Shown here: one piece after another, positions 1 through 11,500 of the stretch | Position numbering within the stretch: position 1 is the first letter of the stretch | How the letters are laid out: each line of letters starts with the position of its first letter | From: Pristionchus mayeri | Lineage: Eukaryota; Nematoda; Chromadorea; Rhabditida; Neodiplogasteridae | Length of the DNA: 64,000 nucleotides | NCBI GenBank assembly: GCA_036245805.1 | Contig: BTRK01000006.1 | Span: forward strand, 11,626,365-11,690,364 | Reading direction: 5' to 3' | Notes under the pieces: model-generated | Told to the model about the DNA's origin: nothing | What the model saw: the letters and a program-made list of their open reading frames with translations, nothing else | The model's database searches: none | Made by a program: the position numbers and the translations under genes

Positions 1-568
1 TGGGATGAGTGCCTATTCAAAAATTTGCACTAGCTACATTTCCGATCGCGGATATTTCACAGTTATGGATCTTTTGTGATTGACCTAGTTACCTCAATTG
101 TTGTGGGTTTTGAAGTACTCTATGCTGTTAGTATTCTATTTAAATTCGGGAGGTCGGCACCTAACTGTTCGAGCGCAGCACTTTTCTAAGCCCAGACGCC
201 GAAATTTGATCATCGGAATCAGTCGTTTTTCGAATCCTCCGCTTCCTGGACGTTTTGAATGCCCGATGTTTTGAGATAATTTGAAAGGGTAACTCTAGAT
301 ATGCCTCCCTTCCAATGGGCAAAGTCAGTTGTGAACTCATTTTCAAATTTTTGGGGACCAACAAAGCATATCCAAAAATCGTGATTTTCTGAGTTTTCTA
401 GACTTTATTTATTTACTCGTGTAATACGCGAACTAGCATCTATTCAAACATATGATTGTAATCTACGTACACACCCCCTACGTGTATAAAAAAGAATTTC
501 CAACAAATCAATGTTGGCCAGAAAAAACTTTAAAAATGAAATCGGGCTAAACTTTTGAGACAACCTAA
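1..568. mobile_element. Right part of a mariner-type MITE, cut by the window edge
   Basis: This stretch is nearly identical to 9097-9664, which is the right 570 bases of an 890-bp inverted-repeat element that is complete at 8775-9664. The right terminus reads as the reverse complement of TTAGGTTGTCTCAAAAGTTT and is followed by TA, as expected for Tc1/mariner-type target duplication. No transposase is visible, so this is a non-autonomous element. The left terminus lies outside the window. Confidence 0.7.
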
Positions 569-586
569 TACTTCAAGACTTTTCAG

Positions 587-1358
587 GATCCTTACTTTGC
601 AACGTACTATTCCGAATACGAAATATCGTACACAATCAGCCTCTGCCTCCCATTGAGCAATCAAGTATTATTCGAACTCCGTATGGCTAATAAATTGGAG
701 CTGGCTCGATTATGGGAACGCACTTCCGACAATGATGAAAATAACGAAGAAGTAGTAAGTCTGAGATTAAAATTTGAAAATAAATTGTAAACAATTAATT
801 ATTTTAAGTGAATAATATCGTATTTGAAATGTCCGAAACCGACTATACCGAGCTCATTATCAAGATGTTTTCCAATAAAACGGAAAAGTTGGCAACATAT
901 CCTATCTATAAAACAACGACGCTACTCTCCACAAATTGCATTGACATACTCAGAGAGGTGAGAATCGGAACCAGCTCGTAGAGTTTGAAATTCTCTCTTC
1001 ACTTTCCATTATCTCTCACCGGTCGACCGGCAAATGAAAAGACGAATATCCGAATTTAAAACTCTACCAGCTCGGATGCCATCTGTTAAGCATTTGCCCG
1101 ATAATAACTTGTCATTTTCCGGGTAATGCATTGAATTTTGCAGGAACTTCCCAAGCTTGGAAAAAAATTATGGTTTGAAACTAGATCGCAGATCGATGAT
1201 GTCGATTACACGATTTATGAACACAGAGTTAGAAGTGAGTATTGATCATTTTGTTTTAAAATAATTTAAAATACTTGCAATAACATGTGCAATTTTCAGA
1301 AAAGGGTGATTATTTCAGCATCAAGCATTTATCAAGGGAAAATGACGAAGATTTATAG
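587..1358 (+). pseudogene. 3' exons of an F-box-family gene (copy A, partial)
   Basis: Four exons with good nematode splice signals can be read: 587-754 (or to 758), 809-957, 1144-1234 and 1300-1358, ending in TAG. The protein pieces include DPYFATYYSEYEISYTIS, MSETDYTELIIKMFSNKTEK and HRVRKKGDYFSIKHLSREN. Phases agree across the last three exons. The first junction is in phase only with a weak donor at 758/759. The matching copy at 9683 lies downstream of an F-box exon set (8019-8585), which is why I assign this to the C-terminal part of an F-box-type protein. The start and F-box lie outside the window if they exist, so this is partial; whether it is functional cannot be told. Confidence 0.5.
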
Positions 1359-1600
1359 GAATGATACCATAATAATGTTGAATCGTGAGGTTTTTATATT
1401 AACGCTATGTTTTGTCCAAAACTAGTGCATTCATCTGAGAAACGCATGTGATATAATGCACAGAAGATATGGGATCTGTATCGGCAAGAGCCGATTGAAT
1501 ACCAATGAATTTTACAGGTTCTTCAAGATGCAGAAAAACTAAGAGTTGTAAACGTAGGAAAGAAAAATTGGGGTTGTGCATTACTTGCCTAAAGTTTGGA

Positions 1601-2823
1601 AAATTCAAATAGTCGTAACTTGCTTCTAAGATTAAATATCGATTCAGCCTTGGTACCGATCGGTAGGTATACCACACGAGAATATAACACTATGGTGTAT
1701 TAGGATTTGCACTCGAAGTGTTAAAATCAGTTTGTAATCTTGGACTGCAAGGTTGGAAATAATAATTGCAGGGGTACACTGATTTCTTTCTGGCTTATCT
1801 CGCTTCCTGTGAAGGAAATACAAATACAGTTGTGTACAAACCTCCATCAAATTAGTTCAACGGATTTCTCAATCTCTGGTAAAAATTACTTTGACACCTG
1901 TTAAGGCACAGGCCTCAAATTTGGCAGGTTATGTACAGTAGTGGTTATAAAATAGTTTGATGCTGTTTGGACGCTTCATTCAAAATGCCAATAACTTTTG
2001 GACCTAACTTTTGACCCGGAATCGTTTTTCAAGAAGCATTTTAAAAATCTGAATTCTTTCAAAGTTGTGCATAAACTATTGCTGATAATGTATGTAATAA
2101 TTTCTCAACAACTTGCGAAATGTCGAAGTCAGAGCTTTCCATTGACATAGTTCATGAATTGAAGCGTGCCCGAGTTCGTGTAGAGTGAAATGTGGTCTGA
2201 GTCAAAAATGAACCTTCTCAGATTCACCCGAAATCTCGCCAAGACTATTGATCTGACCGAATAGGATCAATTCTACCGAGAAATTATAATTTCTTCAAAC
2301 ACTGCCTAATTTTTTTTCGTTCCGATCCCTCAGAAACTGTTCCATTAATGAACTGTAAAATCATTCAGTGGAAAGCTCTGACTTCGAAAATTCTCATACG
2401 TTATCAACACTAGTTTCTCCACAACTATGTAAGGATTCAGACTTTTAGCTATACGCACCTTGAAAAAAGACCACAGGACAAAATTTAGGTCCTAAAGCTT
2501 TTGAAATTTTGAATGGAGCGTCCAAAACAGTTGGGTTTTTACCAGATATTGCGAAATTCGTTCAGCTAGTTTGATGGTGGTTTCTACACAACTGTAGTTG
2601 TACTTCCGTCACAGAAAGTGGGGTTTCCCGAAAAAATCGGTGTACCCTACAATTATTTTCCGACATTATAATCGAAAATTAAAAAAAAAAAGATTTTAGC
2701 TCTTCGAGTGCAAATCCTGATACACCATCATATTATATGGTCATGTGGTATACCTACCGATCGGTACGAAGACTGAATCGATATCTCATTTTAGAAGCAA
2801 TTTACGACTATTTGAAATTTGCG
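1601..2823. mobile_element. Long palindromic (foldback) element
   Basis: The two halves are inverted copies with their centre near 2240. The left outer arm (1601-1880) contains ACCGATCGGTAGGTATACCA, whose inverted counterpart sits at about 2745-2765. Inner matching blocks are CGAAGTCAGAGCTTTCCA near 2125 and its inverse near 2375. The arms are diverged from those of 24194-26521 but share its order of motifs, so the two belong to one family. No transposase is seen. Copy C of the segmental duplication (ending 11446) carries a deleted piece of the same element. Confidence 0.75.
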
Positions 2824-3204
2824 TAGACACTTTTGGCCAGTACTGTAATTGGTGAGGAGCTTTCGTTTATCTGCTTAAGAATATCTGAAATTCACAGTTA
2901 TCGGATATCCAGTGTTCACTCATCGGGAAAAACACATATATTGCATAAATATGCAGTCTCTCAACTGTATTTTTTATTAGCGAAAGTTTATCAGTGCACA
3001 TGAAATGGTTTAAATGCATATTAAAGGATCAGTCTGAAAGTTCATATTCGCCTATTAAATGAGCACTGAGCATACGAAAGTGAATTGGTTCAGCAGATGA
3101 ACTATTCTTCATTTCCATTGTATTCTTCTTTTCGCTTTTTCAGATTCTTGCGACATTCCAAAGCGAAAAGTCTTTCATATAAAACACTACATTCCGCATC
3201 ACCA

Positions 3205-3608
3205 TTAAAGGTTTATGAGAGACATGGGAGAAAGATTTGCGATCAACGGTATTGTCGTCAACCGATACTGTGCCATTCCATGAAGAATTTGAACTGCGGA
3301 TCCATTGTTTATTGAATTTTCCACAGCATTTTGCACATGTAATCGAAAAAATGGAGATATTATTCCAGCCAAGTTACTGACAATTTCCTTTTCGGCGTCA
3401 TTCACATTATCGAATTCAATGGAAATGCCCAGTTCCGTGTAATTTATCTAGTGCCAAGAAGAGTTGAACACAATCTTCAGATGATACGATGTTTTTACCA
3501 AGAATTGAGTATATTTCGGAACGAAGATGTTGTATTTCTAGAATACAACTGATTTTAAATGCACTAGACATATTAACAACCTTGAGATAGAAGAGTAGTA
3601 GAGGACAT
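3205..3608 (-). pseudogene. Unknown family member 1 (frameshifted)
   Basis: Exon 1 is 3581-3608 (28 nt, nine codons plus one base, starting MSSTTLLSQ) and exon 2 starts at 3537 after a TCTAG acceptor. Exon 2 encodes EIQHLRSEIYSILG, then SSEDCVQLFLALD. Near 3435 the reading frame breaks relative to the paralogs at 6191, 11501 and 19299, and continues in another frame as MNDAEKEIVSNLAG and QILHGMAQYRL. The C-terminus is shorter than in the paralogs. I do not recognise the family. The frameshift suggests a pseudogene unless it is a sequence error. Confidence 0.6.
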
Positions 3609-3917
3609 TAAAAAAGTGATTGCGGCTGTACGTAATGTGTTAGACTGACACTAGAATAGTATGATCGGATTTTTTGAATGAGAGTGGGCGGGAAAGGTAT
3701 GTTAGTTTAAATATCCCGCGCAATTTCAAATATCATTGCTTATCTCGTTCTATAAAATATACTGGTCCCTTTTTTTACTTCAATCGGAAAGAGTAATATG
3801 TGGTGCAGATTTTTTTTATCTTTTACTATCGTGATGAGAGGATGTAACTGACATACTATATCATTATTTGCATGAAAGAATGGTGTTTTCCCCTTGAATG
3901 TTTATTTGTGCATCATA

Positions 3918-4807
3918 TTAGGTTGGTGCAAAAGTTTCTGACTATTTTCATGTTTGGGCATTTTGACCTACCCCGTTCATTTAATCTTGCCAATCGACTA
4001 ATGATTTTTCTCAGTTTATGAGGGCTTGGGAATTCTTTTTAAATAACACTATACCGGACCAATTCGATCGGTAACGGTGGCAATATTTACAGTCAAAGTA
4101 TTCATTGGCCGTATATCGCCATACTTTTTCATTGATCATATCTCCAAGGAGAAATGTGAGAACGGCAAAAGTGAAGGACTATTAAAAAGCCCAATTAATG
4201 GGCATATTGCCACACTCTGTACAAATTCATAAACACGAAATGCCCGCTTAAAATTTGGAGCAAAGTGCCAGAAAATTATAATGGGAAATTTCCTACTTTG
4301 CGTTTGCTAGCACTGTATTCGAAGAGATTTCGTCAGACAGCCCAATTGCGGTTGCTTATATTCTGCCTACCGACCTTAGTATAAAGTTACATTTGTAATT
4401 GAATAAATTCATCAATGAGCGAGCGGGACATTTCGAAACCGCGGATCAGCCAATTGGAGGTCGAAATCAGGACTTTCCACTCTATCTTTCTACTCACTCG
4501 CACTGAAGATCGGCTTTTTCACGCTTAACTGAACAAGCAACTCTTGCTCTACTGCTGACATATTGGGCAAATTCAGTAAGTCACAAATAGTCGAAAAGTC
4601 AAAAACACTGAAAAAACGCCAATTGCCGGGATTTTATCTTATAAAATTATTTTCTCCTGCTCAGGAAACACTAGATCAAATACAATTATATTACGAAAGT
4701 CCACTATTAGTGAGTTCACCAGAACTATAGAGAAATTACAGACAATCGAAATATGCCAGCAGAAATAACGAAAAAATAAATAGTCAGAAACTTTTGCACC
4801 AACCTAA
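3918..4807. mobile_element. Mariner-type inverted-repeat element, non-autonomous
   Basis: Termini are TTAGGTTGGTGCAAAAGTTT on the left and its inverse on the right, each flanked by TA (4808-4809 on the right, 3916-3917 on the left). The 890-bp interior has no open frame resembling a transposase. The terminus is of the Tc1/mariner kind. It lies between family member 1 and the palindrome at 4930. Confidence 0.8.
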
Positions 4808-4929
4808 TACATGAATGATTAATGCATTTGTAAACGATGCCAACTTTCATAACTCAAAAACCTTGATTATTCTAAGTCGGTATTCGTCATTAGAGTTCTT
4901 TTATTTAATTGGAATGAAAACTCTTATTG

Positions 4930-6072
4930 GAATTATTGAAACGATTTGTTATTTTGCTATAACTTTTTCGCTGATCTATGTAGCGATTTACATGTTGTGG
5001 CACTATACACCAAATCGATCGAGGAATACGGTGCACATATTGCGTCATCACGTGCATCATAACTTATTGCGTAGTGATGACGCATTCGAATTTCACTTTT
5101 TAAAGCAGGCTTTATTCTTACACATATTTTTTCCTACTCGCCAAACTTTCTGTGGTTGGAGTCATGCCCGAGGCCTAACCAGAAAAAAAATTGAGGTTTC
5201 TGCGCGACCGCACGTTTGCTGCAGCCTTGCTGCAAAAAGGGGATCTGAAATTCAGATATCGGCTTCTTGACCAGATATAGACTCGTTCAAAGCACCAACA
5301 TGATCCTCATTGCGATCCCAGATGATTCTGTAAATATGGAAACGATATTCCAAAATTTGCCCTCAGGGCATGGAAAAATCACGTTTTCACATGACAACTT
5401 TGGCCACAGTTGGATGGAGGGTGCAGACGAAAATAGCGGGTCGGAGACTCGAGAGTGCCTCAGAAAAACGATCGCCGCGGACAGGAAAGATATCCAAACA
5501 CTCTAAAAAGTAGGGAATCATATAAATAAAACATTATGAACATGATTAAGCAAAAACCAGATTTTATATACAGTTCCTACATAGTTATGAATCTCCAAAA
5601 AGTGGTCACGTGAAAAAGTGATTTTACCATGCCCTGAGGAAAAATTTTGGAATATCGTTTCCATATTCATAGGATCATCTGGGATCGCAATGATGATCAT
5701 TTTGGTGCTTTGAACGAGTCTCTAGCTGGTCAAGAAACCAATATCTGAATTTCAGATCCCCTTTTTGTATCAAGGCTGCAGCAAACGTGCGGTAGCGCAG
5801 CAACCTCAAATTTTTTTTCTGGGTAGGCCTCGGGCACTCTCCAACCACAGAAAGTTTGGCGAGTAGGAAAAAATCTATGTAAGAATACAGCCTGTTTGAA
5901 AAAGTGAAATTCGAATGCGTCATCACTACGCAATCAGTTATGATGCACGTGATGACGCAATATATGCATCGTATTCCTCGATCGATTTGGTGTATAGTAC
6001 CACAACATGCAAATCGCTAAATAGATCAGCGAAAAATTTATAGCAAAATAACAAAAAGGTTTCAATATAATC
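4930..6072. mobile_element. Long palindromic element, family shared with 57.8-59.1 kb
   Basis: Left and right halves are inverted copies, for example ATCGATCGAGGAATACG near 5018 and its inverse near 5970, and GCGTAGTGATGACGCATTCG near 5070 with its inverse near 5920. The same blocks, diverged, occur in the 57790-59113 palindrome, including a GTTGTGG(C/T)ACTATA(C/T)ACC box and a GCTGCAGCA box. The left inner arm has lost the middle hairpin that the 57.8-kb copy retains. Short open frames inside are by-products of the arms and I do not call them genes. Confidence 0.75.
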
Positions 6073-6190
6073 ACGGGCAAATATCGTTTATATCATAGAC
6101 AAGTGGAATTATAAAATATTGGACGATTACGTCAAACAATGATAACGTTCATGTATTTATTACGCAAAATTATGGCTAATCTTCAAGTCG

Positions 6191-6816
6191 TTACTCCTCA
6201 ATAATGATTCGATAATTACATTTTCCGTGGATGTATATTAGTTCTCTACTAGAGCTCGCATGCATTTCTACTACATTCTCAACGCTATAATAATCCAGAA
6301 AATTGGAGCATGCATCAGCGAAAGTATACTCCTGGACAATTGCTGGAATGCATGGCTCGGGGAAATGTGGGGCTAAATGGACGATCACTGGTACTAACAT
6401 CAATCGATATTGCATAATTCCATGGAGTATTTGGCATGCTGATCCATTGCGTATCGCAGTATTCGCCACACGCTCTGTGTCCGGAAAGAAAGTCCGATAA
6501 ATTCCCAAAGTGTCACAATTACGAACAATTTCCTTCTCTAGATCAGTCATATTGTCGATGTCTATCGAATTTCCGGTTCCGTATAGTAAATCCAGTGCCA
6601 GGAAAAGTTGAACGCAATCCTCAGAGGATATCTGAACACTCCCGAGAATCGAGAAGATTTTTGCTCGCAGTTGTTGAATTTCTACAATTATTGAATGATG
6701 AGTTGTTTGTACTTCACAATACAAAAATACATGATGTTCCTACCATGAAAGGTGAATTATATTAATTGCAACTGAAAGTTTAAGAGCGAACCTTTGTGAA
6801 GAAAAGTGGACGACAT
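6191..6816 (-). CDS. Unknown small helical protein, family member 2 (best intact copy)
   Basis: Two exons: 6792-6816 (ATG plus seven more codons and one base, MSSTFLHK) and 6191-6681, joined in phase across a 110-base intron. The product is 171 residues. Motifs shared with the three paralogs are EIQQLRAKIFSILG, a DCVQLFLALDLLYGTG block, EKEIVRN and ILHGIMQYRLMLVPVI. There is no signal peptide or membrane segment that I can see. The family has a tiny first exon of 25-28 nt and a phase-1 intron in all members. I do not recognise the family; the hydrophobic helices could support protein binding, but that is a guess. It is the only copy with start, frame and long C-terminus all intact. Confidence 0.6.
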
Positions 6817-7374
6817 GCGTTACAATTACGACAACTTTAGCCAAGCGGTAAAAAATACTGAAATATGAATGTGAAATAGATGCAACAGCGTTATAAATGC
6901 ATTAAAAATAGTGCGTTTGAAGTGATAGAAATTAAGCACACTCTTCAATAATATTTTCGAATAATATTTTTGAAAATAACTATTCCTGGATGACGTACTG
7001 TCCATGAGGCGTCCTTCAAACATTCGAAAATAAAATGGCGGGAAACAAAACGCAGCGTATTGGCACCGTATACAACGCACTCAAATTGCAATGTAACGTT
7101 TGCCAAAGAATGTTTCTAAATCAATTCTCATCCAGTGAGCGTCTGGTATATCCACTGTGGATCAGTAAGTATGATCTTTGGCTATCTATTTTGCGTCGCA
7201 AGTTCAATGCCCTTTATTTTTTTTATTATTTTCAAACTCTATAGATTCCTCTGTCCCTTCTCTACACTATCAGTGACGCATTTCAAGCTTCTAACCTCCA
7301 CTTCATTGCACCATTGTGCTGTTATTGATCTTGCACTGGATATTTGGATCGTGACCGTGATATTTATACCGTGA
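6817..7374. other. Intergenic DNA upstream of family member 2
   Basis: No convincing gene. A block at about 7232-7340 (ending in a region rich in TCTCCACT-like text) is repeated, diverged, at about 7766-7940, which points to a local duplication of F-box upstream DNA. A short ATG frame at 7035 contains CNVC but runs into AT-rich sequence and has no partner copy. Confidence 0.5.
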
Positions 7375-7665
7375 GTTGGCGCGGCGGCGCAGTGGTTGTG
7401 TGCCAGACTTGCGATCGAAGGGTCATGAGTTCGACTCCGCCCGCGTCCACAGATCCACCCAGACCAAGGGGGTTAAGAAATGTTGGTAGTGATTCAAAAA
7501 AACACTATAAGGAAATCCCCAACCACGTGCACACAACACGGGAGGTTTGAAGTCTCCCAACAGGCCACTGGTTTCCAGGATAGGACCTAGTTGCTAATAG
7601 ACGATGGGGTGGCAGAGACCGCCCTTGCGTGTAAAAATTCCTAACACCTTTACCTTTTACCCCAC
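7375..7665 (+). mobile_element. tRNA-derived SINE, copy 1
   Basis: The head carries a pol III A-box-like GGCGCAGTGGTT (about 7385) and a B-box-like GAGTTCGACTCC (7427-7438) at tRNA spacing. A roughly 200-base body follows, ending in ACCTTTACCTTTTACC. The element at 43046-43275 has another tRNA-like head but the same ACCTTTACCTTTT end. The folded head is too imperfect to be a working tRNA. Confidence 0.7.
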
Positions 7666-7677
7666 CTAACGCGAAGA

Positions 7678-7890
7678 AAGAGAGCGAGAGAGAGGCGAGA
7701 GATAAATAGAGTAAAGAGTGATGTTGATCTCTAGGTCAGTTGACACCTTCATGCACGCTAAATCTCTATCGATTCCTCTCTCACTTCTCTCCACTATCAG
7801 TGACGCATTTCCACGCGTCTCATCGCAAATCGCTATCTCTCTATCTCTCTCTCTACTTTGTTCTCTCTCTGTCACACACGTATACACACG
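7678..7890. repeat. GA/CT-rich simple repeats
   Basis: Purine-rich AGAGAGCGAGAGAGAGGCG near 7680 is followed by pyrimidine-rich CTCTCTATCTCTCTCTCT near 7835. This lies directly upstream of the F-box gene start at 8019 and may form part of its promoter region. Confidence 0.6.
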
Positions 7891-8018
7891 TTTCCAAGCC
7901 TCTAATCTCCACTTCTCGCTTTTCTCACTTCATCCCGATTGCGTTTACTTTCGAATATTGATTTCATATCACCCCAGCGGATTTGACGCTCACTGTTATT
8001 CAGAAAGAAACTCTCGTC

Positions 8019-10308
8019 ATGATAAATACCGGACAGGACGAAGCTTTCTCATCACTTTCTATTCCCGAGCAGTCAGTAGAACCGGATCATGGAAAGTCGA
8101 TTGACACTGTGAATTCTTGATATTACTCTTTCATATTTTTCTTAATTTTCTGTATTTCTCATCATTTTCTACATTCTGTCGCCACTCGATCGATCAAGTG
8201 ACTGTAAAAAAATTAGGAGATGATTGACCAAATTACGAACTCTAGGAGTCTGGAGAAGATGGAACGTCAGTTGACACTGGAAATTCACACAGTGCCGTCT
8301 TTCCGATAGAAGAGCTTCCACAAGAGCTTGTCAGGATGATAGTAGGCAGCATGCCTTGGTCAAAAATTCCCAGTCTCAGAGCGGTCAGTTTGATTTTATG
8401 AGTGCCTCAAATATTCCAACAATGTGAAAGTGTGGACAGTGTTCTCTCACGAGAAACATTATGTTATTATTAATAATATTCAGACCTCTCGGCAACTCAA
8501 AGAACTAGTTGATGAACGGATATGGACACCGCACACCAATCCTCTCGTGACGGAAATAATGTATGAAGAGGATAAATCATATGACGTACGTAGCAAGATT
8601 TATTTCTCCCAATTGGGTTGCTCAAAATAGATCCCATAATTCGGAGTGCATGATGAAAAACAGTATAAGGCGCATCTCACGAGAGAATCGAGCTAGATTA
8701 AGCATTATTGGGAATGGCGGGGGAAATCCTCAAAACTTTTCTGTCAAAAAAAACCAGTCTTGGTCAGAGAATTATCAGGTTGTCTCAAAAGTTTCGCCCG
8801 ATTTTACATTTTGGCGTACCCTGCTCTTCAAACTCGATCAATCTTCATATGTACTTCTGTGATCGAAGAGTACTTGGATACTCTTTCGAACAAAAGTAAT
8901 CACAGTTCTCTGCATTTAGAAATACACTCACAGCGAATCGCCAAATTTAGCGAAATTGATGATCAATCAAAATTTTTATTTACTTATAGTTGAAATACGA
9001 AGTGTGATATGGACAAACCTAACATACTTTTGTAAAGTGTGATTAGTGGTCATGTTGATGGATGCCTTTTAATAAGAACCCCATGTTAAACCAACTTGGG
9101 ATGAGTGCCTATTCAAAAATTTGCACTAGCTACATTTCCGATCGCGGATATTTCACAGTTATGGATCTTTTGTGATTGACCTAGTTACCTCAATTGTTGT
9201 GGGTTTTGAAGTACTCTATGCTGTTAGTATTCTATTTAAATTCGGGAGGTCGGCACCTAACTGTTCGAGCGCAGCACTTTTCTAAGCCCAGACGCCGAAA
9301 TTTGATCATCGGAATCAGTCGTTTTTCGAATCCTCCGCTTCCTGGACATTTTGAATGCCCGATGTTTTGAAATAATTTGAAAGGGTAACTCTAGATATGC
9401 CTCCCTTCCAATGGGCAAAGTCAGTTGTGAACTCATTTTCAAATTTTTGGGGACCAACAAAGCATATCCAAAAATCGTGATTTTCTGAGTTTTCTAGACT
9501 TTATTTATTTACTCGTGTAATACGCGAACTAGCATCTATTCAAACATATGATTGTAATCTACGTACACACCCCCTACGTGTATAAAAAAGAATTTCCAAC
9601 AAATCAATTTTGGCCAGAAAAAACTTTAAAAATGAAATCGGGCTAAACTTTTGAGACAACCTAATACTTCAAGACTTTTCAGGATCCTTACTTTGCAACG
9701 TACTATTCCGAATACGAAATATCGTACACAATCAGCCTCTGCCTCCCATTGAGCAATCAAGTATTATTCGAACTCCGTATGGCTAATAAATTGGAGCTGG
9801 CTCGATTATGGGAACGCACTTCCGACAATGATGAAAATAACGAAGAAGTAGTAAGTCTGAGATTAAAATTTGAAAATAAATTGTAAACAATTAATTATTT
9901 TAAGTGAATAATATCGTATTTGAAATGTCCGAAACCGACTATACCGAGCTCATTATCAAGATGTTTTCCAATAAAACGGAAAAGTTGGCAACATATCCTA
10001 TCTATAAAACAACGACGCTACTCTCCACAAATTGCATTGACATACTCAGAGAGGTGAGAATCGGAACCAGCTCGTAGAGTTTGAAATTCTCTCTTCACTT
10101 TCCATTATCTCTCACCGGTCGACCGGCAAATGAAAAGACGAATATCCGAATTTAAAACTCTACCAGCTCGGATGCCATCTGATGAAATCAGCCAGCATAA
10201 TTACAAGTTTCAATTCAGAGGTTTTGTTGAAGAATACTTGTTGCCATATATTGAAGAAATCAAGATATGTTGGTGCGAACTGATCATGAATGATCCAGGT
10301 GGGAATTA
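8019..10308 (+). CDS. F-box-domain protein gene (copy B locus), interrupted by a MITE
   Basis: Exon 1 is 8019-8108 (30 codons, MINTGQDEAFSSLSIP...), exon 2 is 8246-8383 and exon 3 is 8484-8585, all joined in phase 0. Exons 2-3 encode an F-box: LPQELVRMIVGSMPWSKI then LRATSRQLKELVDERIW. F-box proteins bind Skp1 in SCF ubiquitin ligases through this segment, and the C-terminal part usually binds the target. The region 8586-8774 is not resolved. An 890-bp MITE follows (8775-9664), then exons 9683-9850 and 9905-10053 as in copy A. After 10181 the sequence leaves copy A and a different last exon is seen, about 10219-10308 (VEEYLLPYIEEIKICW, stop TAG), whose phase I could not join. The 5' half looks sound, but the whole may be a chimera or pseudogene. 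Confidence 0.55.
8775..9664. mobile_element. Mariner-type MITE inside the F-box locus
   Basis: The left end is CAGGTTGTCTCAAAAGTTT and the right end its inverse (AAACTTTTGAGACAACCTAA), with TA on both sides. The 890-bp interior has no transposase. It sits between the F-box exons and the C-terminal exons, apparently in an intron. Its right part is part of the duplicated block found at 1-568. Confidence 0.75.
9097..10181. repeat. Segmental duplication, copy B
   Basis: Collinear and nearly identical to 1-1085. It ends abruptly at 10181 in the intron after the 9905-10053 exon, where copy A continues to its own last exon and copy B switches to unrelated sequence. Confidence 0.9.
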
Positions 10309-10309
10309 G

Positions 10310-10505
10310 GAATGTGCAAACGATATTCGATGTATCGGAATTTGAATTTCGTGCTTGATATTATCGGAAAACGTATTACTAGGGGCTGAAGCATATCGCG
10401 AATTTTTCTGCCATAACAAAGGGAGACCGGTTCCGATATATCGAAATGCCAGAAATGAGCGGAAAATATCGGTAAAATATCGATATCGTTATCGTTTGCA
10501 CTACT
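10310..10505. mobile_element. Short terminal-inverted-repeat element, possibly hAT-type MITE
   Basis: GTGCAAACGATA at about 10315 is inverted as TATCGTTTGCAC at about 10493. The interior is rich in ATATCG steps. Such GTGCAAACGAT termini resemble hAT ends, but no clear 8-bp duplication was found, so the class is tentative. Confidence 0.4.
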
Positions 10506-10616
10506 TTAGAGGGAAGTGTCAAAGAGTATTAGTGAATGCAAATGTTAAGGCAATTTTCTGCTCACAATATCATCGTTTGTCCGCGACGTCCACATATTAG
10601 TGGACGGACTACGTGC

Positions 10617-11153
10617 ATTTGAAATGTCCGAAACCGACTATACCGAGCTCATTATCAAGATGTTTTCCAATAAAACGGAAAAGTTGGCAACATATCCTAT
10701 CTATAAAACAACGACGCTACTCTCCACAAATTGCATTGACATACTCAGAGAGGTGAGAATCGGAACCAGCTCGTAGAGTTTGAAATTCTCTCTTCACTTT
10801 CCATTATCTCTCACCGGTCGACCGGCAAATGAAAAGACGAATATCCGAATTTAAAACTCTACCAGCTCGGATGCCATCTGTTAAGCATTTGCCCGATAAT
10901 AACTTGTCATTTTCCGGGTAATGCATTGAATTTTGCAGGAACTTCCCAAGCTTGGAAAGAAATTATGGTTTGAAACTAGATCGCAGATCGATGATGTCGA
11001 TTACACGATTTATGAACACAGAGTTAGAAGTGAGTATTGATAATTTTGTTTTAAAATAATTTAAAATACTTGCAATAACATGTGCAATTTTCAGAAAAGG
11101 GTGATTATTTCAGCATCAAGCATTTATCAAGGGAAAATGACGAAGATTTATAG
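10617..11153 (+). pseudogene. F-box-family 3' exons, copy C (no 5' part)
   Basis: Matches 822-1358 of copy A, giving exon ends at 10752, a second exon from 10939, and a final exon ending in TAG at 11153. The duplication starts inside the upstream exon (…TTTGAAATGTCCGAAACC), so no acceptor or start is retained. It is therefore a tandem 3' fragment, about 440 bases downstream of the copy B block. Confidence 0.65.
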
Positions 11154-11446
11154 GAATGATACCATAATAATGTTGAATCGTGAGGTTTTTATATTAACGC
11201 TATGTTTTGTCCAAAACTAGTGCATTCATCTGAGAAACGCATGTGATATAATGCACAGAAGATATGGGATCTGTATCGGCAAGAGCCGATTGAATACCAA
11301 TGAATTTTACAGGTTCTTCAAGATGCAGAAAAACTAAGAGATGTAAACGTAGGAAAGAAAAATTGGGGTTGTGCATTACTTGCCTAAAGTTTGGAAAATT
11401 CAAATAGTCGTAACTTGCTTCTAAGATTAAATATCGATTCAGCCTT
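10617..11446. repeat. Segmental duplication, copy C
   Basis: Nearly identical to 822-1651. After 11446 it contains only a short rearranged piece of the palindrome seen in copy A (a few ATCGATTCA steps, then TTCCTGTGAAGGAAATAC) and runs into the C-terminus of family member 3. Confidence 0.85.
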
Positions 11447-11500
11447 AAATATCGATTCAATATCGATTCATCGATTCCTGTGAAGGAAATACAAATAACA

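Larger units (their letters stand above)
1..1651. repeat. Segmental duplication, copy A
   Basis: Bases 1-1085 match 9097-10181 almost base for base, and 822-1651 match 10617-11446. The duplicated unit carries the right part of a MITE plus the last exons of an F-box-family gene. Matches run through introns and flanks with only scattered substitutions, so the duplications are recent. Copy A is the only one that keeps the whole run from MITE through last exon. Confidence 0.9.

Noticed and set aside
5267..5933. Overlapping frames with IPDDS/IPDDP-type starts inside the 4.9-kb palindrome
   Set aside because: They occur in both arms as inverted copies and are not kept in the related palindrome at 57.8 kb, so they are chance frames of repeat sequence.
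7035..7244. Small plus-strand frame starting MAGNKTQ with a CNVC motif
   Set aside because: It runs into AT-rich sequence after a plausible donor, has no second exon or paralog in the window, and one CxxC alone is not evidence for a zinc finger.
7678..7890. CRISPR-like or satellite array
   Set aside because: Only simple GA/CT repeats of irregular length; no spaced direct repeats anywhere in the window suggest CRISPR.
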